A stretch of 64,000 bases of DNA from Oceanicola sp. (GTDB lineage: Bacteria; Pseudomonadota; Alphaproteobacteria; Rhodobacterales; Rhodobacteraceae). Position 1 is the stretch's first letter. Each line of letters opens with the position of its first letter. Below the pieces are notes generated by a model that did not search any database, was not told where the DNA came from, and saw only the letters and a list, made by a program, of their open reading frames with translations. The stretch is from assembly GCA_017792405.1 (NCBI GenBank), contig CP051231.1:1466011-1530010 (forward strand), read 5' to 3'. Of the stretch, positions 62,176-64,000 are shown in pieces. The translations under genes and the position numbers were made by a program.

Positions 62176-63177
62176 ATGCGTCCCACCGTCGCCCCCTACC
62201 CCGCCGCCCGTCTACGGCGCACCCGCGTAAGCCCCGCGATCCGCGGATTGGTCCGGGAAAACGAGGTGACTGCGGATGATCTGATCTGGCCGGTCTTCCT
62301 GCGCGATGGTGAGGGTGAGCGCACGCCGGTCCCCTCCATGCCGGGTGTCGAGCGGCTGACGGTGGATCTGGTGGCCGAGGCCGCACAGGAGGCAGCCGAG
62401 TTGGGCATTCCCGCGATCTGCCTCTTCCCCTACACCGGCCCCGAGGCCCGGACAGAAGATTGCGGGATGGCGTGGGACCCGGAGAACCTCACCAACCGGG
62501 CGATCCGCGCAATCAAGGCGGCGGCGCCCGAGGTGGCCGTGATGACCGACATCGCCCTCGACCCCTACAACATGAATGGCCATGACGGCTTTGTCGTCGA
62601 CGGCCAGATCGTCAATGACGAGACGGTCGAGGCGCTGGTCAAGATGGCACTGGCGCAGGCCGAGGCCGGGGCCGACATCCTCGGCCCATCCGATATGATG
62701 GATGGCCGGATCGGCGCAATCCGTTCGGCACTGGAAGAGGCCGGTCACCGGAACGTCTCGATCCTGAGCTATGCCGCCAAATATGCCTCGGCCTTCTACG
62801 GCCCGTTCCGAGATGCCGTGGGCGCATCGGCGGCGCTGACCGGCGACAAGAACACCTACCAGATGGACCCGGCCAATTCCGACGAGGCTCTCCGCCTTGT
62901 CCAGCGCGACCTGTCAGAGGGCGCCGATATGGTCATGGTCAAACCCGGCCTGCCCTATCTCGACATCATCCGCCGCGTCCGCGACACCTTCGGCGCGCCG
63001 ACCTTCGCCTATCAGGTGAGCGGCGAATACGCGATGATCGAAGCCGCCGCCGCCAATGGCTGGATCGACGGCGAGAAGGTGATGGTGGAGAGCCTGATGG
63101 CCTTCAAGCGGGCCGGTTGCATGGGGGTGCTGACCTACTTTGCCCCGCGCATGGCAAGGCGCCTGAAGGACGGGTGA
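62176..63177 (+). CDS. hemB: Porphobilinogen synthase (delta-aminolevulinic acid dehydratase)
   Basis: 333 residues from ATG 62176 (CGAGGTTGCCC upstream; TTG at 62170 is not needed). Schiff-base lysines in SYAAKYASAFYGPFRDA and MVKPGLPYLDI; metal/allosteric region DIALDPYNMNGHDGFV, with Asp/Asn in place of the zinc-binding cysteine cluster, so it is of the magnesium-dependent, non-Cys type. Condenses two ALA to porphobilinogen for haem; the c-type cytochromes in this window need it. Confidence 0.96.
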   Translation: MRPTVAPYPAARLRRTRVSPAIRGLVRENEVTADDLIWPVFLRDGEGERTPVPSMPGVERLTVDLVAEAAQEAAELGIPAICLFPYTGPEARTEDCGMAWDPENLTNRAIRAIKAAAPEVAVMTDIALDPYNMNGHDGFVVDGQIVNDETVEALVKMALAQAEAGADILGPSDMMDGRIGAIRSALEEAGHRNVSILSYAAKYASAFYGPFRDAVGASAALTGDKNTYQMDPANSDEALRLVQRDLSEGADMVMVKPGLPYLDIIRRVRDTFGAPTFAYQVSGEYAMIEAAAANGWIDGEKVMVESLMAFKRAGCMGVLTYFAPRMARRLKDG

Positions 63178-63323
63178 GCCGAGGTGCGCATCCACTGCGC
63201 GCCCGCGGGCCATTTTCCGCCCATTTCACCTCAACTTGTGGTGACAACCCCGCCCGACGCCCCTATAGATAGGTTAAACCGGCGCAAAACAGCCGGATCG
63301 AGGCATAAGGACAGGCGGATATC

Positions 63324-63884
63324 ATGAGCAAATTCCCCAATCGACGTGTATTCTTGGCCGGGCTCGGTGCGACCTCCGCGCTTTCGGCCTGTGGTAACGG
63401 GATCGGCAACAACAACGGCGCCAAGATCGACGCGCGAGTCGACAGCACCCGCAACTACCTCTTCTCGCGTTACCCCGGCACCGCAGATCTTGAGCAGAAG
63501 GCGGCAGGCGTGCTCTATATGCCGCTCGTCACCAAGGCGGGCCTCGGCGTGGGCGGAAGCTATGGGCGCGGAGCGCTCCGGATCGACAATGCAACCGTCG
63601 ACTACTACGCCGCCCTTCAGGCCAACTTCGGCCTCCAGATCGGCGCGCAGCAATATGCGCACGCCCTCTTCTTCATGACACCGGCCGCGCTGCGCGACTT
63701 CCGCACCTCGACCGGCTGGTCCGTGGGTGCGGACGCTGAGTACGCGCTCAATGACAACGCAGGCAACCTCTCCGCCGAGACACTCACCGCGCTGGCCCCG
63801 GTCATCGCTGTGGTCTTCGGGCAGGCCGGGCTGATCCTCGGCGCCACGCTCGAGGGTTCCAAGTACAACCGGATTATCCCCTGA
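63324..63884 (+). CDS. SYLF/YSC84-domain lipoprotein
   Basis: 186 residues with lipobox LSAC (Cys23) after a twin-arginine-like NRRVFLAGLG segment, so probably an exported lipoprotein. The mature part has SYLF-like glycine-rich repeats (LVTKAGLGVGGSYGRGALRI and LYGQAGLILGATLEGSK-like end). SYLF domains bind lipids or phosphoinositides in eukaryotes; bacterial members are of unknown role. Followed by a clean terminator. Confidence 0.88.
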   Translation: MSKFPNRRVFLAGLGATSALSACGNGIGNNNGAKIDARVDSTRNYLFSRYPGTADLEQKAAGVLYMPLVTKAGLGVGGSYGRGALRIDNATVDYYAALQANFGLQIGAQQYAHALFFMTPAALRDFRTSTGWSVGADAEYALNDNAGNLSAETLTALAPVIAVVFGQAGLILGATLEGSKYNRIIP

Positions 63885-63908
63885 CATCGGCGACATGCAG
63901 GACCAATG

Positions 63909-63932
63909 GGCACCCTTCGGGGTGCCTTTTTT
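63909..63932 (+). terminator. Intrinsic terminator of SYLF gene
   Basis: GGCACCC (63909-63915), loop TTCG, GGGTGCC (63920-63926), then six T at 63927-63932. A standard tetraloop terminator 25 bp after the stop. Confidence 0.93.
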
Positions 63933-63983
63933 GTCATGACAGCCCCGGTCCACACGCATAAGCTGAAATCGGGAGGATCCAGC

Positions 63984-64000
63984 ATGAAAAAGTCCACAAT
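63984..64000 (+). CDS. Start of a gene, cut by the window edge
   Basis: ATG at 63984 follows GGGAGGATCCAGC, a canonical site for this organism, and continues as MKKST... to the end of the window. The basic start suggests a signal peptide, but only five residues can be read. Confidence 0.6.

Overview
The window is high-GC DNA from an alphaproteobacterium, most probably a Rhodobacteraceae (Roseobacter-type) methylotroph. This is inferred from the phoR / pstSCAB-phoU-phoB arrangement, GGGAGGA-type ribosome binding sites, frequent GTG starts, 1-4 bp stop/start overlaps, and the close resemblance of the C1 genes to those of Paracoccus, Rhodobacter and roseobacters. I see no rRNA, tRNA, CRISPR array, insertion sequence or prophage.

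Layout. 1-2.7 kb: housekeeping genes (yicC 3' end, gmk, a gamma-carbonic anhydrase) and phoR. 2.8-9.6 kb: a small GFA-fold protein, then the phosphate regulon pstSCAB-phoU-phoB behind a clear Pho box. 10.2-16.0 kb: a seven-gene MoxR/DUF58/VWA/TPR/BatD-like operon of the type that matures methanol dehydrogenase (MxaRSACKL-like). 16.1-40.5 kb: a continuous C1 and rare-earth island. It holds gfa, a LuxR-type response regulator, a FIST sensor and a hybrid histidine kinase; secreted unknowns; two SoxYZ-like carriers and a zinc metallohydrolase (the 'quinoprotein relay' families); flhA (adhC)-fghA; two c-type cytochromes; xoxF, xoxG and xoxJ; a Cys-x3-Cys-Trp protein; an MxaD-like protein; two YVTN propellers; and a long operon with a PedA1A2BC/LutAEF-type ABC system that encloses a second ABC transporter, an unknown exported protein and a tiny acidic PepSY-like protein. 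40.8-43.8 kb: a LuxR-family regulator and rpsB-tsf. 44.0-45.1 kb: a PAAR/papain-fold toxin and an Imm35-like immunity protein. 45.1-64 kb: mostly housekeeping and catabolic genes (psuK-psuG, DUF502, patatin, bdhA, a YejA-like binding protein, an adenylate-forming ligase with a divergent XRE-cupin regulator, DsbA/FrnE, MFS, mfd, hemB, SYLF lipoprotein), plus one strong candidate small RNA near 50.7 kb.

How it works together. XoxF has the extra aspartate that marks lanthanide-dependent methanol dehydrogenases (Asp317-x-Asp319). It would oxidise methanol in the periplasm and pass electrons to XoxG and on to the second cytochrome c. The formaldehyde would be captured by Gfa and oxidised by FlhA and FghA to formate; formate dehydrogenase is not in the window. 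The MoxR-type operon, XoxJ, the MxaD-like protein and the SoxYZ/metallohydrolase/CysTrp proteins look like maturation and redox partners. The LutA/PedA-type ABC system probably imports or senses lanthanide, but no TonB-dependent receptor is present here. The least described parts are the 88-residue acidic PepSY protein, the unknown exported 147-residue protein and the second ABC transporter, all nested inside the rare-earth operon.
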